Shown piece by piece: positions 36,545 to 44,711 of a stretch of DNA of 64,000 nt (position 1 is the stretch's first letter; every line of letters begins with the position of its first letter). The notes under the pieces were generated by a model. It ran no database searches and was not told the origin of the DNA. It worked only from the letters and a program-made list of their open reading frames with translations. The stretch comes from CAWELS01 sp964468205 (lineage in GTDB: Bacteria; Acidobacteriota; Terriglobia; Bryobacterales; Bryobacteraceae). The translations under genes and the position numbers were made by a program. The DNA lies in the NCBI GenBank assembly GCA_964468205.1, contig CAYXVG010000018.1:1-64000 (forward strand), given 5' to 3'.

Positions 36545-37012
36545 CTAGCCGCTCCCGAGCGGAATCGCCTGGACTATGCTCCGGAGCTTCTCCATGGTTT
36601 CCACGTAGCGTTTGAAGAAGATCTGCGATAAGCGCCGCTGGATTGCGTAGCCTACCACCGGGTCATCGTCCAGCATGCGGCGGAGAACAGCGGCTTCGAC
36701 CTTGAGCACTTCCGAATCTTCCGAGCAATCCGCATTGAGCAGATAGCGTTCCGTTCCCGTGAGAGAGGAGACGCCGAAGATGCTTCCCGCCATCAGGTCG
36801 TCGATGAGCAGGTTGATCCCGCCCGGCGTGGGGCGCGTGAGTTCCACCCGTCCCTTGACCAGGACGAAGAGGTGGCTGGCGGGAAGGCCTTCCGAGTAGA
36901 TTCGCTCGCCTTCCTGGCACACCATTACTCCCGACGACCGGCTGAGATGATCCATCTGCTTCGGACTCAACAGCTCGAACAGTTCGTTTCGCTCCAGTTT
37001 TTCGACTGGCAT
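36545..37012 (-). CDS. Cyclic nucleotide-binding domain protein without a DNA-binding domain
   Basis: A 155-aa protein started at 37012 behind AAAGGAGGG. Residues about 10-125 form a cNMP-binding beta-roll of the CRP/FNR superfamily (EGERIYSEGLPASHLFVLVKG, then DDLMAGSIFGVSSLTG). The phosphate-binding cassette FGxxxLxxxxxR is partly degenerate. The C-terminus ends in one long helix, and there is no helix-turn-helix. It should act by protein-protein contact or as a ligand sensor, and not as a classical transcription factor. It is divergent from the sulfatase at 37184. Confidence 0.82.
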   Translation of the reverse strand: MPVEKLERNELFELLSPKQMDHLSRSSGVMVCQEGERIYSEGLPASHLFVLVKGRVELTRPTPGGINLLIDDLMAGSIFGVSSLTGTERYLLNADCSEDSEVLKVEAAVLRRMLDDDPVVGYAIQRRLSQIFFKRYVETMEKLRSIVQAIPLGSG

Positions 37013-37183
37013 GGCAAACCCTCCTTTGCCGGCTGCAATCCGGAAGGCGACAGGGTGCAAGAAACAGCGCTCTTCGCCTGGAGGCCCATTCCCTCCGGAT
37101 TATTCCCGGCCTCCCGGCGACTCGATTGTACACCCGAACCGGCCCATTGTTACCGCAAGATTGTCGGCAATAGAATAAGCAGC

Positions 37184-38548
37184 ATGGGACTCCTGCTATT
37201 GAGCGCCCTTCTGGGCGTCCTTACCATGCCGGCGGCGGCCAGGCCGCACCTCGTGGTCTACCTATCGGACGACCTTGGCTACCTCGATACTTCCATCCAC
37301 GGGACGGGCGACGTGCGGACGCCGAATCTCGAGCTTCTGGCCGCCGCCGGGATGGTCTTCGACAATGCATTCGTTGCATCGCCGGCTTGCGCTCCCGACC
37401 GGGCGGCTTTGTTGACAGGGCTGATGCCCGCACGAAATGGAGCCGAAGCGAATCACACCTACCCGAAGCCCGGAACGGCCTACCTGACAGCGGCGCTGAA
37501 AGCCGCTGGTTACGAAATCGCCGCATTCGGCAAGGTGGCGCACGGGAAGGAGAAGCCGGAATACGGATTCGATTACTTCTCCCGGCCGCCGATCAATCTG
37601 GCGGCGCATGTGGACGACTACTTTCGCCAGCGCCAATCCGAAGGCCCGGTCTGTCTAATGGTGGGCGACCGGCGGCCGCATGTTCCCTGGACAACGGACA
37701 ATATCTACGACCCGGACGAAGTCACGCTGCCACCTTATTTCATCGACACGCCGGCGACCCGCGAGCACCGCGCCCGATACTACTCCGATATCACGGGACT
37801 CGACGAGGAGATGGGCAAGATTCGCGAGATGGTCCGCGAGAGGTTGGGCGATGACGTCATTTTCCTGTTCACCAGCGACCACGGCGGACAATGGCCGTTC
37901 GGGAAGTGGAACCTCTACGACGCCGGTATCCGGGCGCCACTGATTGTCTCCTGGCCCGGAAAGATCAAACCCGGAACGCGGACCGAAGCCATGGTCAGTT
38001 GGGTCGACATCCTACCGACGCTGCTCGATCTCGCCGGGGCCGAGCCGCCATCCGGCATCGACGGGCGATCGTTCGCCGCAGTGCTGCTGGGTAAGGCGAA
38101 GGAGCACCGGGCGGAGATCTTCACCACGCACAGCGGCGACGGGGTGATGAACGTTTACCCCATTCGCAGCGTCCGCACGAAGCGGTACAAGTACATTCTG
38201 AACCTGCTGCCCGGGTGCTACCACTCGAACCACTCCGACATCCTCCGCAAGGACGGGGCCGGCGCCTACTGGGATTCCTGGGACGCGGCGGCGGAGAGCG
38301 ATCCCAAGGCGGCGGCGATCATCGAGCGCTACTACGTGCGACCGGCGGAGGAATTGTACGATGTGAACGCCGATCCGCTGGAGCAGAACAACCTCGCCGG
38401 CGACCCGGACCAGCAGGAGCGTCTGCGGGAGCTGAAGGGAAAACTGGAAGCTTGGATGGAGGCCCAGGGCGACCAGAAGACGGTGTTCGAGAGGCCCTAT
38501 CCCGTGACCGGCCCGAGACCGAATCCGAAGCTGGTGCGCCGGGAATAG
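37184..38548 (+). CDS. Exported sulfatase (type I, Cys type)
   Basis: A 454-aa sulfatase, started at the ATG at 37184, where a signal peptide begins; the frame is open far upstream through unrelated sequence. The active-site motif is CAPDR at 69-73. The early metal ligands are in YLSDDLGY (29-30) and the later ones in TSDHGGQWPFGKW. The AAFGKVAHG and DRRPHVPW segments resemble iduronate-2-sulfatase-like proteins. It would remove sulfate from a polysaccharide. A 73-bp inverted-repeat element follows 28 bases after the stop. Confidence 0.88.
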   Translation: MGLLLLSALLGVLTMPAAARPHLVVYLSDDLGYLDTSIHGTGDVRTPNLELLAAAGMVFDNAFVASPACAPDRAALLTGLMPARNGAEANHTYPKPGTAYLTAALKAAGYEIAAFGKVAHGKEKPEYGFDYFSRPPINLAAHVDDYFRQRQSEGPVCLMVGDRRPHVPWTTDNIYDPDEVTLPPYFIDTPATREHRARYYSDITGLDEEMGKIREMVRERLGDDVIFLFTSDHGGQWPFGKWNLYDAGIRAPLIVSWPGKIKPGTRTEAMVSWVDILPTLLDLAGAEPPSGIDGRSFAAVLLGKAKEHRAEIFTTHSGDGVMNVYPIRSVRTKRYKYILNLLPGCYHSNHSDILRKDGAGAYWDSWDAAAESDPKAAAIIERYYVRPAEELYDVNADPLEQNNLAGDPDQQERLRELKGKLEAWMEAQGDQKTVFERPYPVTGPRPNPKLVRRE

Positions 38549-38887
38549 CGGGGTGGGGCCGGATAGCCCGCGTCTTCCGGGGGTGCCAGTTTAGGGGCTT
38601 AGTTGTAATGTTTATCACGGAGGTAAGGGTCCAAACCGGCACCCCGGAGGGCTGAGAACGACTTCGCGGGCGCATTCGCACGACGAGATGGACCGCGATG
38701 CGGGGCGGGGTGCGCGGGTTGTAGCGGCATTGGTCATCTTCGTTGACGTTTATACCATGGGCGGGGAAGCGGCGAGGGGAGGGGAACTGGGGAAGTGGTT
38801 TTGGGTGAGTGGGTTAGGGAAAATGAAATGCTTGTGAACCCTGATCTGGAGGCGCGGAAAAGGGCGGAAACGGGGGCGGAACGGCGG
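38549..38887. other. Non-coding gap downstream of the sulfatase
   Basis: A 339-base stretch with no supported gene. It contains the inverted-repeat relic at 38576-38648 and a purine-rich region near 38755-38890, before the end of the transposase element. Confidence 0.5.
38576..38648. repeat. Imperfect inverted repeat pair (possible MITE-like or IS relic)
   Basis: TCCGGGGGTGCCAGTTT (38576-38592) and AAACCGGCACCCCGGA (38633-38648) are near-perfect inverted repeats around a 40-base core. One mismatch and one extra G separate the arms. The G-rich arms with a unique core look like the ends of a short transposable relic. A transcription hairpin for the sulfatase gene is the alternative. Confidence 0.45.
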
Positions 38888-38912
38888 AAAAGGGGACAGG
38901 AACACAAGTTCC
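38888..38912. repeat. Downstream end motif of the transposase element with hairpin
   Basis: The 21 bases at 38888-38908 (AAAAGGGGACAGGAACACAA, then G) are the exact reverse complement of a motif occurring twice on the other side of the transposase, at 39696-39716 and 39826-39846. The motif runs into GGAAC-ACAA-GTTCC, a small hairpin of the type found at ends recognised by Y1 transposases. Confidence 0.6.
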
Positions 38913-38946
38913 ATTTTCCTAATCCGGCAATACCACAATATATGGA

Positions 38947-39645
38947 TCACGCCGATCCGGCGGAGACAGCGACCGGCACCTTCTTAGGCCGGCCTCTCGG
39001 ACGCACTCGGAGCACCACTCCCAGTTCCCGTTCGCGGCGCTCGATGTAGTCCTGCGAGCCAAATGGAAGACCCTGTGCTGTCGCTTCCCGGAAGCGTTGC
39101 TGCTGCGCTTCCTCCATCACGCTGGAAGCGAGGACTACCCGCCACCGCTCCGAGGTGTACTCGGTTTGCCAGGGCCCGAGTTCCAACCGCCCGGGGCGGT
39201 CCTCTCCAAGCAGGTGTACGCTAGCCGACGACCAGCGGTATTCGCCGGCCTCGCGCACCATCCCGGCCCGAAGTGGATTTTGCTCCACGTAAGCCATTGC
39301 AATCATTGCGTGATGCCAACTCATCGCGCACGAATAGAAGCGCTCCTGCCAGAGATGACCACAGGCTCCGCGCCTGAAGTTCACCGCCCGAGCATGGTCC
39401 GAATGCAGCCGGCCGAAGACTTTCGCCAGGCTCTGCTCCAATTCCGGAACCGCCACCACGTGGATGTGGTTGTTCATCAGGCAATAGGCCCACACCTTGA
39501 GCCGATACCGCTTCGCGTAGGTGAACAGACGCTCGATGTAGGCGCGCCGGTCCTGATCAGAAAAGAAGACCGGCTGTTGGTTGTTGCCACGCTGCGTGAT
39601 GTGGTGGGGATCACCGGGAATGACGACTCTTGCCTTGCGGGGCAT
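38947..39645 (-). CDS. REP-associated tyrosine transposase (RAYT, Y1/HUH)
   Basis: A 232-aa protein of the IS200-like Y1 superfamily (TnpA_REP). HUH metal-binding histidines are H60 and H62 (NHIHVV), and the catalytic Tyr is probably Y119 (AYVEQNPLRAG). The N-terminal HHITQRGNNQ is the RAYT opening. The C-terminus is basic (RVRPRGRPKK). It cleaves single-stranded DNA at hairpin-containing REP sequences. It appears intact and is flanked by inverted copies of a 21-bp motif and by long direct repeats upstream, so the whole element spans about 38888-39848. Confidence 0.9.
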   Translation of the reverse strand: MPRKARVVIPGDPHHITQRGNNQQPVFFSDQDRRAYIERLFTYAKRYRLKVWAYCLMNNHIHVVAVPELEQSLAKVFGRLHSDHARAVNFRRGACGHLWQERFYSCAMSWHHAMIAMAYVEQNPLRAGMVREAGEYRWSSASVHLLGEDRPGRLELGPWQTEYTSERWRVVLASSVMEEAQQQRFREATAQGLPFGSQDYIERRERELGVVLRVRPRGRPKKVPVAVSAGSA

Positions 39646-39650
39646 CTCCT

Positions 39651-39718
39651 AAATACTGTGGCTTTACCCCGGTCGCGCTCTCCCTGAAAATACCCCTTGT
39701 GTTCCTGTCCCCTTTTCT
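39651..39718. repeat. Direct repeat copy 1 (68 bp) upstream of the transposase
   Basis: It begins six bases before the transposase start codon and is nearly identical to 39780-39848, differing by one C/T and one missing A in an A run. It includes the CTTGTGTTCCTGTCCCC motif shared, inverted, with 38888-38908. It probably contains the transposase leader and a recognition site. Confidence 0.75.
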
Positions 39719-39737
39719 GGTCCTTTTCTGGTCCCTT

Positions 39738-39779
39738 TTCTGCTTTTCTGCTTTTCTGCTTTTCTGCTTTTCTGCTTTT
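39738..39779. repeat. 8-bp microsatellite (CTGCTTTT)n between direct repeats
   Basis: About five tandem copies of an 8-bp unit (CTGCTTTT on the plus strand) separate the two direct repeats. The low-complexity frame it creates on the minus strand is not a gene. Copy number may vary between strains. Confidence 0.7.
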
Positions 39780-39848
39780 AAATATTGTGGCTTTACCCCG
39801 GTCGCGCTCTCCCTGAAAAATACCCCTTGTGTTCCTGTCCCCTTTTCT
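39780..39848. repeat. Direct repeat copy 2 (69 bp) upstream of the transposase
   Basis: The second copy of the unit at 39651-39718. It borders a pyrimidine tract (to about 39890) that ends at the stop of the anti-sigma factor gene, so the element inserted just downstream of that operon. Confidence 0.75.
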
Positions 39849-39888
39849 TTCTTTTCTTTTTCTTCTTTTCTGCCCTTTTCTGCCGTTT

Positions 39889-41007
39889 TCACTGGTAGAC
39901 GATGATGACCTGGGCTTCAGTGGAGCCAACGCGGCCGCTGTCGGGAGGCGGCTGGGTGGAGTAACGGAGCCGGAAATAGCGGACCCCCGGGGTTTCCGGC
40001 GGGTCGAGTGCGCCCTCGGCGGGGACGTACACGGGGCGCAAGCCGGAGATCTGGGTTTCGGCAAGTTCCTCCCAGGCCGAGCCGCTGTCGCTTATGAGCA
40101 CCGAAACGTAGCCGGGCGCGGGGGCCTCGATCCGCAGGCGCACCTTGTCGTCTCTACCAACGGCGGCTCCACCGGCGAGCGCTTCAAATCGCCCGCCGCC
40201 TTCCAACCGTTCCACCCGGACCTGCAGCGCCGACGGCGCGGCGGTGGCTGCAGCGCCTGCTAACACCGCAGCGTCCGCTTCCTCGTTTTGAAGTTCCATC
40301 ATGGCGGATGGCGGCTCCGCGCCTTCCGGCACGGCTTTCGCACGGGCCATCCGTTCCGTTCTCCAATCCGCGGACGGCGTCTGCCGGGTTGGAGCGTCGG
40401 ACGTCACGGCTCCGGCCAGCCCCTGTTTTAACTCGTTTCGGCCTCGCTCTTCGGGAGAGGAGCGCGGACTGATGGAGCCGCCCCCGCCCGACGGCGGACT
40501 GGCGGGCTCCGTCAGCGGGTAGTCCACCCTTGGCGCGGCAGCTTGCGGGGCTGGGGGAGAGGACGATTCGGACGCGGGCGCCCCGGCGTCCTCAAGTGAC
40601 CGGAGCACACGCGGGGAATCGGCGGCATCCTGCTCCATCACGTCCTGCCGCGCCGCGCTGCGCTCCATCGCGATCTCCACGGGCTTATCGGTTTGCCACA
40701 GCGGGACGACGATGAGAAGCGCCACCGCGACGGCCGCGGCGCCGCCGGCGAGCGCCAGCGGAAGCGGCCTCTGCCACCAGGCCATCAGCCGCTGCCGGAA
40801 GCCGGGCGTTTCGCGCAATTCCCGCGCCAGCTCTTGGCGGAATGACGCATCGCTGAGCAGTTCGCGCAGCGCCTCTTCATCGGCCAGCGCGTCAAAGATC
40901 CGCTGGTCCTCCATGGCCGCGGCCATGAGGCGGCGGTTCTCTTCTGCGGTGAGCGTACCGGTGGCGTAGCCTCCCAGGAGCTTGCGGATTTCGTTGTAGT
41001 TCGTCAT
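39889..41007 (-). CDS. Membrane anti-sigma factor-like protein with DUF4384-like domain
   Basis: A 372-aa protein whose ATG overlaps the sigma factor stop (ATGA). Residues 1-80 form a helical cytoplasmic domain (LLGGYATGTLTAEENRRL) like zinc-free anti-sigma domains. A membrane helix lies at about 82-104. Next comes a Pro/Ser/Ala-rich linker (about 130-265) and an exported beta-domain (about 270-372, with APGYVSVLISDSGS) resembling DUF4384. It should hold the sigma factor at the membrane and release it on an envelope signal. No clear HxxxCxxC zinc motif is present. Confidence 0.78.
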   Translation of the reverse strand: MTNYNEIRKLLGGYATGTLTAEENRRLMAAAMEDQRIFDALADEEALRELLSDASFRQELARELRETPGFRQRLMAWWQRPLPLALAGGAAAVAVALLIVVPLWQTDKPVEIAMERSAARQDVMEQDAADSPRVLRSLEDAGAPASESSSPPAPQAAAPRVDYPLTEPASPPSGGGGSISPRSSPEERGRNELKQGLAGAVTSDAPTRQTPSADWRTERMARAKAVPEGAEPPSAMMELQNEEADAAVLAGAAATAAPSALQVRVERLEGGGRFEALAGGAAVGRDDKVRLRIEAPAPGYVSVLISDSGSAWEELAETQISGLRPVYVPAEGALDPPETPGVRYFRLRYSTQPPPDSGRVGSTEAQVIIVYQ

Positions 41008-41558
41008 TCCGCCTCCCAACGGCCGCCCATCAGCTTCAGTAGCTGCCGGCGGCAACGGGAATCCCACGTGTAAACCGTGTTCACCGAGCGCGCTCCCATG
41101 ATGCGCTGAATCTCCGGGAACGATCTGCCTTCGAGCTTCAACCGGAAGATCTCGCGGCAGCGGCCCTCGAGTTTGCCGATCGCCGCCTGAAGCCGTTCGC
41201 GCATCTGGCGCTGCGAGGCCGCCGCCTCCGGATTCGGGGCCGGGTCGGCGAGCGGCAAATCCTCGACGGACGCCTGCTTGTGCTCTCCCCGGCGGGCCGC
41301 TTTGCGTTCGCTTCCGCGCATTTTGAAGCGCAGGATCTGGAAGCTCAGCGGCAGCAGCTCTTCGAGCGCCTCGACGTGGCGGTATTTCTGCTCCAGCACA
41401 ACCAGCACCTCCTGCGCGAGGTCCTCGGCCGCGTCCCTCTGCATACGAGATGCCGCGAAGGCGACGATCCTTTCACGAAGCCTCGGAAGAATCTCCTCGC
41501 GGGCGGGACCGAGCCCGCCAAGGGGAAGGCCGGCCGCGGGTTGGGGGAGCTGCGTCAT
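41004..41558 (-). CDS. ECF-type RNA polymerase sigma factor
   Basis: A 184-aa sigma70-family factor. Region 2 spans about 25-85 (RDAAEDLAQEVLVVLEQKY), and region 4 spans about 125-175 (LEGRCREIFRLKLEGRSFPEI, then a VNTVYTWDSRCRRQL recognition helix). It overlaps the methyltransferase upstream by ATGA and the anti-sigma factor downstream by ATGA. It likely drives expression of its own operon and a stress or envelope regulon. Confidence 0.87.
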   Translation of the reverse strand: MTQLPQPAAGLPLGGLGPAREEILPRLRERIVAFAASRMQRDAAEDLAQEVLVVLEQKYRHVEALEELLPLSFQILRFKMRGSERKAARRGEHKQASVEDLPLADPAPNPEAAASQRQMRERLQAAIGKLEGRCREIFRLKLEGRSFPEIQRIMGARSVNTVYTWDSRCRRQLLKLMGGRWEAE

Positions 41559-42436
41559 GGTTTCCGCGCCACGAACCGGACCACCGGTGTTCTTCCGGCC
41601 GGTCCCCAGTCGGGCGTCTTCTCGATCACCTCATGGCGTTCGATCTTCAGGCTACCGTACAACTCGGCGAGGCGTCCCGGCGGGGGCATTCCGAGGGCGC
41701 CGAGGGTGACCAGATGCGCCGTCTCGCGGGTTTGGAGCAGGTGCTCATAAATGAGCACTCCGCCGGGCTTCAGGGCCTTCACGATTCTTCCGGCGAAACT
41801 CTCGCTGAGCGGGGTGAACGGATACGTCATTACAATCAGGTCCCAGCGGTTTTCGCCGTAAGCATAGCTCGAGTGGCTCGCGAGGGCGGTGTCCAGCTCC
41901 ACCCCGGCGCGGCGGGCGTTGGCTTGCGCGACGTAGAGCCCAACATCGGAAACATCGAACCCCGAAACGTCCCAGCCGAGTTGGGCGAGGAAGACGGCGT
42001 TGCGGCCTTGCCCCATTGCGATGTCCAGCGCCGCGCCGGGCTCGAGGTCTTCCACCACGTCGCGGAGCAGGGAATTCGGCGCCGGGTCGAAGGAGATGCC
42101 CATGCTGTGGAGCAGGTTCGCGCGGGCGCGGCCGTAGGCGGAATTGAAGTAGTCTCGCCAGCCGTCAGGAGAGGCGAGGAGCCGGTTATTGAGCTGGTGG
42201 ACCCGCCGGTCCACCTCGTGGTAGGGCACGCCTTCGCTGAGCAGTTGGTCTCGATAATCCTGCCCGGGCAGGTTGTTGCCGCGGCGGCCGGCGCTCCATT
42301 CGAGATACTGCCGCCACTGCTCCTCTTTGTCGATCTTCGGCTCCTGCGCCGCCGCCGTGGCCGCGCCCGTCAGAGCCAGTAATAGATTGCGCCGCCGCAC
42401 ACTACCCCATTTGGTGAGACGTCTTCCTCCAATCAT
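41555..42436 (-). CDS. SAM-dependent methyltransferase with an N-terminal export-like segment
   Basis: A 293-aa protein if begun at 42436; a GTG at codon 13 (VRRRNLLLALTG) is an alternative start that would leave a cleaner signal. Residues about 12-30 look like a Tat or Sec signal (RRRNLLLALTGAATAAAQ). After a charged helical region (about 33-110) comes a class I methyltransferase fold, with motif I ALDIAMGQGRNAVFLA (136-151) and MTYPFTPL. An exported methyltransferase would have no obvious SAM supply, so the signal may act as a membrane anchor instead. It leads the sigma/anti-sigma operon. Confidence 0.75.
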   Translation of the reverse strand: MIGGRRLTKWGSVRRRNLLLALTGAATAAAQEPKIDKEEQWRQYLEWSAGRRGNNLPGQDYRDQLLSEGVPYHEVDRRVHQLNNRLLASPDGWRDYFNSAYGRARANLLHSMGISFDPAPNSLLRDVVEDLEPGAALDIAMGQGRNAVFLAQLGWDVSGFDVSDVGLYVAQANARRAGVELDTALASHSSYAYGENRWDLIVMTYPFTPLSESFAGRIVKALKPGGVLIYEHLLQTRETAHLVTLGALGMPPPGRLAELYGSLKIERHEVIEKTPDWGPAGRTPVVRFVARKP

Positions 42437-42477
42437 ATAGTTTCGTGGCGGCCGGATCGCGATACACTATCGGTCGT

Positions 42478-43470
42478 ATGCGAAACATTTACCTGCTCGC
42501 CACCGTTGCGATTCTTCTTGCCGGCTGCGCTTCCGAGCCGCCGGAGTCCGAGTTTGACGCGTCCGTATTCAACGGCGCCTGGAATATCTCCATTCCCGAT
42601 CAGGCTCGCGCCTGGTGGCTGAAGGTGGAGGGCGCCGATACGCCCAACCCTACCGGCGAGATGGTGGGGCCTCCGGGCGGCGGGATGTACGAACCGGACA
42701 CGATGGCGGTTGAAGGCGGCGAACTCGTCTATACCTTCAAGCAGCGGAAGTACAGTCTCCCCGGCGAAGACCTGCCGTATGCGGAGCGCCCACTACGGGA
42801 CGCCACGTACCGGGTGAAGGTGGACGGCGACGAACTTACCGGCTACGTGGCGGTGGATGGCCATCCCGAGACGCGCCTGGAGTTTTCCGGCGAGCGCGCG
42901 CCGGAAATCACCGACCGGCCCGACGGAAGCTGGAAGGAAGGCGAGCCGGTGGAGTTGTTCAACGGCAAGGACCTGAGCGGCTGGAAGCCCGTGAACCCGG
43001 AACGCGGATTCGATTGGGAGGTTAAGGACGGCATTCTCATGAACAATCCGCCCACCAGCGACATCGTTTCCGAGCAGAAGTTCTGGAACTTCAGGCTGCA
43101 CGCCGAGTACCGCCTTTACGAGCGCTCCAACAGCGGCATTGCGCTGCGGGACCGCTACGAGGTGCAGATTGCCGAGAGCTACGGCAAGGAGCCGCACATG
43201 CAGGGCCATGGCGCCATCTACTACCGCATCACGCCGACATCGAACCCCTCAAAGCCCATCGGCGAGTGGCAGACCATGGATGTCACGTTGATCGGCCGCA
43301 CAGTCACCGCCGTCCTGAACGGGGAGACGATCATCGACGAGCAGATCATCGAAGGGCTTACGGCCATGGCGCATGACGCGAATGAGGCCGAGCCGGGTCC
43401 GATCTCGATTCAGGGAGATCACACCCGCGTCGATATCCGAAAGTTCACCGTCACACCGTTGATCCAGTAA
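42478..43470 (+). CDS. DUF1080 (3-keto-disaccharide hydrolase-like) lipoprotein
   Basis: A 330-aa lipoprotein started at 42478, with lipobox LAGC (C17). Residues about 25-140 are a beta-rich domain. Residues about 155-330 are the DUF1080/3-keto-disaccharide hydrolase domain, beginning ELFNGKDLSGWKP and containing GIALRDRYEVQIAES. Members are abundant in Acidobacteriota and Planctomycetota; some cleave 3-keto-glycosides, others only bind glycans. It is divergent from the methyltransferase operon, with a 41-base gap. Confidence 0.87.
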   Translation: MRNIYLLATVAILLAGCASEPPESEFDASVFNGAWNISIPDQARAWWLKVEGADTPNPTGEMVGPPGGGMYEPDTMAVEGGELVYTFKQRKYSLPGEDLPYAERPLRDATYRVKVDGDELTGYVAVDGHPETRLEFSGERAPEITDRPDGSWKEGEPVELFNGKDLSGWKPVNPERGFDWEVKDGILMNNPPTSDIVSEQKFWNFRLHAEYRLYERSNSGIALRDRYEVQIAESYGKEPHMQGHGAIYYRITPTSNPSKPIGEWQTMDVTLIGRTVTAVLNGETIIDEQIIEGLTAMAHDANEAEPGPISIQGDHTRVDIRKFTVTPLIQ

Positions 43471-43512
43471 GAGCGTTCGAGCGTCGCGGCGCTGTGATGT
43501 AATAAGACCGTG

Positions 43513-44649
43513 ATGTCTCGAAAGGTTGTGCTGGTTCTGGTTCTGGCTTTGGCCGCGGCGGCCGTGGGGGCGGAGCAGGCCCCTGCTTTCGTCAATGTGA
43601 AGGATTACGGGGCGAAAGGCGACGGGAAGGCCGACGATACCGCCGCCATTCGGAAGGCGATCGACGCTCTGCCTGAACGCGGCGGCGTGGTCTACTTCCC
43701 GCCGGGACAATATCTAACCGGCACCATACGCGGAAAAAACCACGTAACGTTTCGCGGCGACGCGGCCTGGGGGTATCGTACGGACGCCGTGGGAGCGGCG
43801 GTGATCAGCCCGGTGAAGGCGGAGATGGATACGCTTTTGGACCTGGACGGTTCCATCGGCGCCCGCCTCGTGGGACTGACGCTTGACGGTCTAAACATGG
43901 GCGACGGGATGCACGGGGTGTACGCCAAGCACCGCGGCTCGGAGATGAACATCGTGATCGACGACTGCAAGATCAAGTCGTTCTCCGGCTCCGGCGTTCG
44001 CTTGGACAACGTGTGGGTATTCGCCATCCGCCATTCGTTGATCAAAGCCAACAAACTCAGCGGCATCGACGCGAGCGGCTCCTATGACGGTTGGATTCTG
44101 GACAACCAGATCGCGGGCAACGGCCGCGGCGGGATATACGCGACGTCGATGGCGACGGTCACCATCACGGGGAACCGGATCGAGTGGAATCGCGGCGGCG
44201 GGATGGTGGTGGGCCCGGCCAGCGCGAACACCCTGCAGATCGGCAATTGCACGTTTGACCGGAACTTCGGGCCGGGAATCGATTTCAACCTTGACAGCCT
44301 GGAGCGCCGGTCGTTCGCGTTGGCCATCACCGGCAACATCTTCCGCCGTAACGGATACACTGCGGAAGGCCTCGACAGCTCGCATCTGCGTCTAAGAAAC
44401 CTGAAGGGCGTGACGGCGACCGGGAATACGTTCTTCGGCGGATCGCACGGTCAGGACGAGGCGCGCAAGCGGCCGGCCTCGCCGGAGTACGGCATGGTGC
44501 TGGAGGGGTTGGTGGAGTCGGTGATCACCAACAACTCGCTCTACCATGCGGCGATCGAGGAGGTGATCGTCGATAAGGGCGGGCACAAGGCGACGGTAGT
44601 GGAGAACAACCCCGGAAGCAAGCGGGCGCCGGGCTACGCGACGAATTAG
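43513..44649 (+). CDS. Exported right-handed beta-helix protein (pectate lyase 3 superfamily)
   Basis: A 378-aa protein with a signal peptide (about 1-22). It opens with NVKDYGAKGDGKADDTAAIR, the hallmark of the Pectate_lyase_3 domain, and continues with parallel beta-helix rungs rich in N-x-I/F-x-x-N (GNRIEWNRGGG, GNIFRRNGY, GNTFFGGS). It is likely a polysaccharide lyase or hydrolase acting on pectin-like or other glycans; the catalytic residues cannot be assigned by eye. It follows the DUF1080 gene by 42 bases. Confidence 0.85.
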   Translation: MSRKVVLVLVLALAAAAVGAEQAPAFVNVKDYGAKGDGKADDTAAIRKAIDALPERGGVVYFPPGQYLTGTIRGKNHVTFRGDAAWGYRTDAVGAAVISPVKAEMDTLLDLDGSIGARLVGLTLDGLNMGDGMHGVYAKHRGSEMNIVIDDCKIKSFSGSGVRLDNVWVFAIRHSLIKANKLSGIDASGSYDGWILDNQIAGNGRGGIYATSMATVTITGNRIEWNRGGGMVVGPASANTLQIGNCTFDRNFGPGIDFNLDSLERRSFALAITGNIFRRNGYTAEGLDSSHLRLRNLKGVTATGNTFFGGSHGQDEARKRPASPEYGMVLEGLVESVITNNSLYHAAIEEVIVDKGGHKATVVENNPGSKRAPGYATN

Positions 44650-44711
44650 CGGGAAGAGGCGGGCGGATCCCGGCCAGTGACAGCGGTTGTCGCATCAACA
44701 GGGAGTATAGA

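Noticed and set aside
39651..39848. Possible CRISPR array because of two direct repeats with a spacer
   Set aside because: Only two copies, 68-69 bp long, separated by a microsatellite; no cas genes; better explained as transposase recognition units.
39477..40064. Minus-strand Lys/Glu-rich frame across the repeats upstream of the transposase
   Set aside because: It is created by the 8-bp microsatellite and direct repeats; low-complexity translation without start signals.
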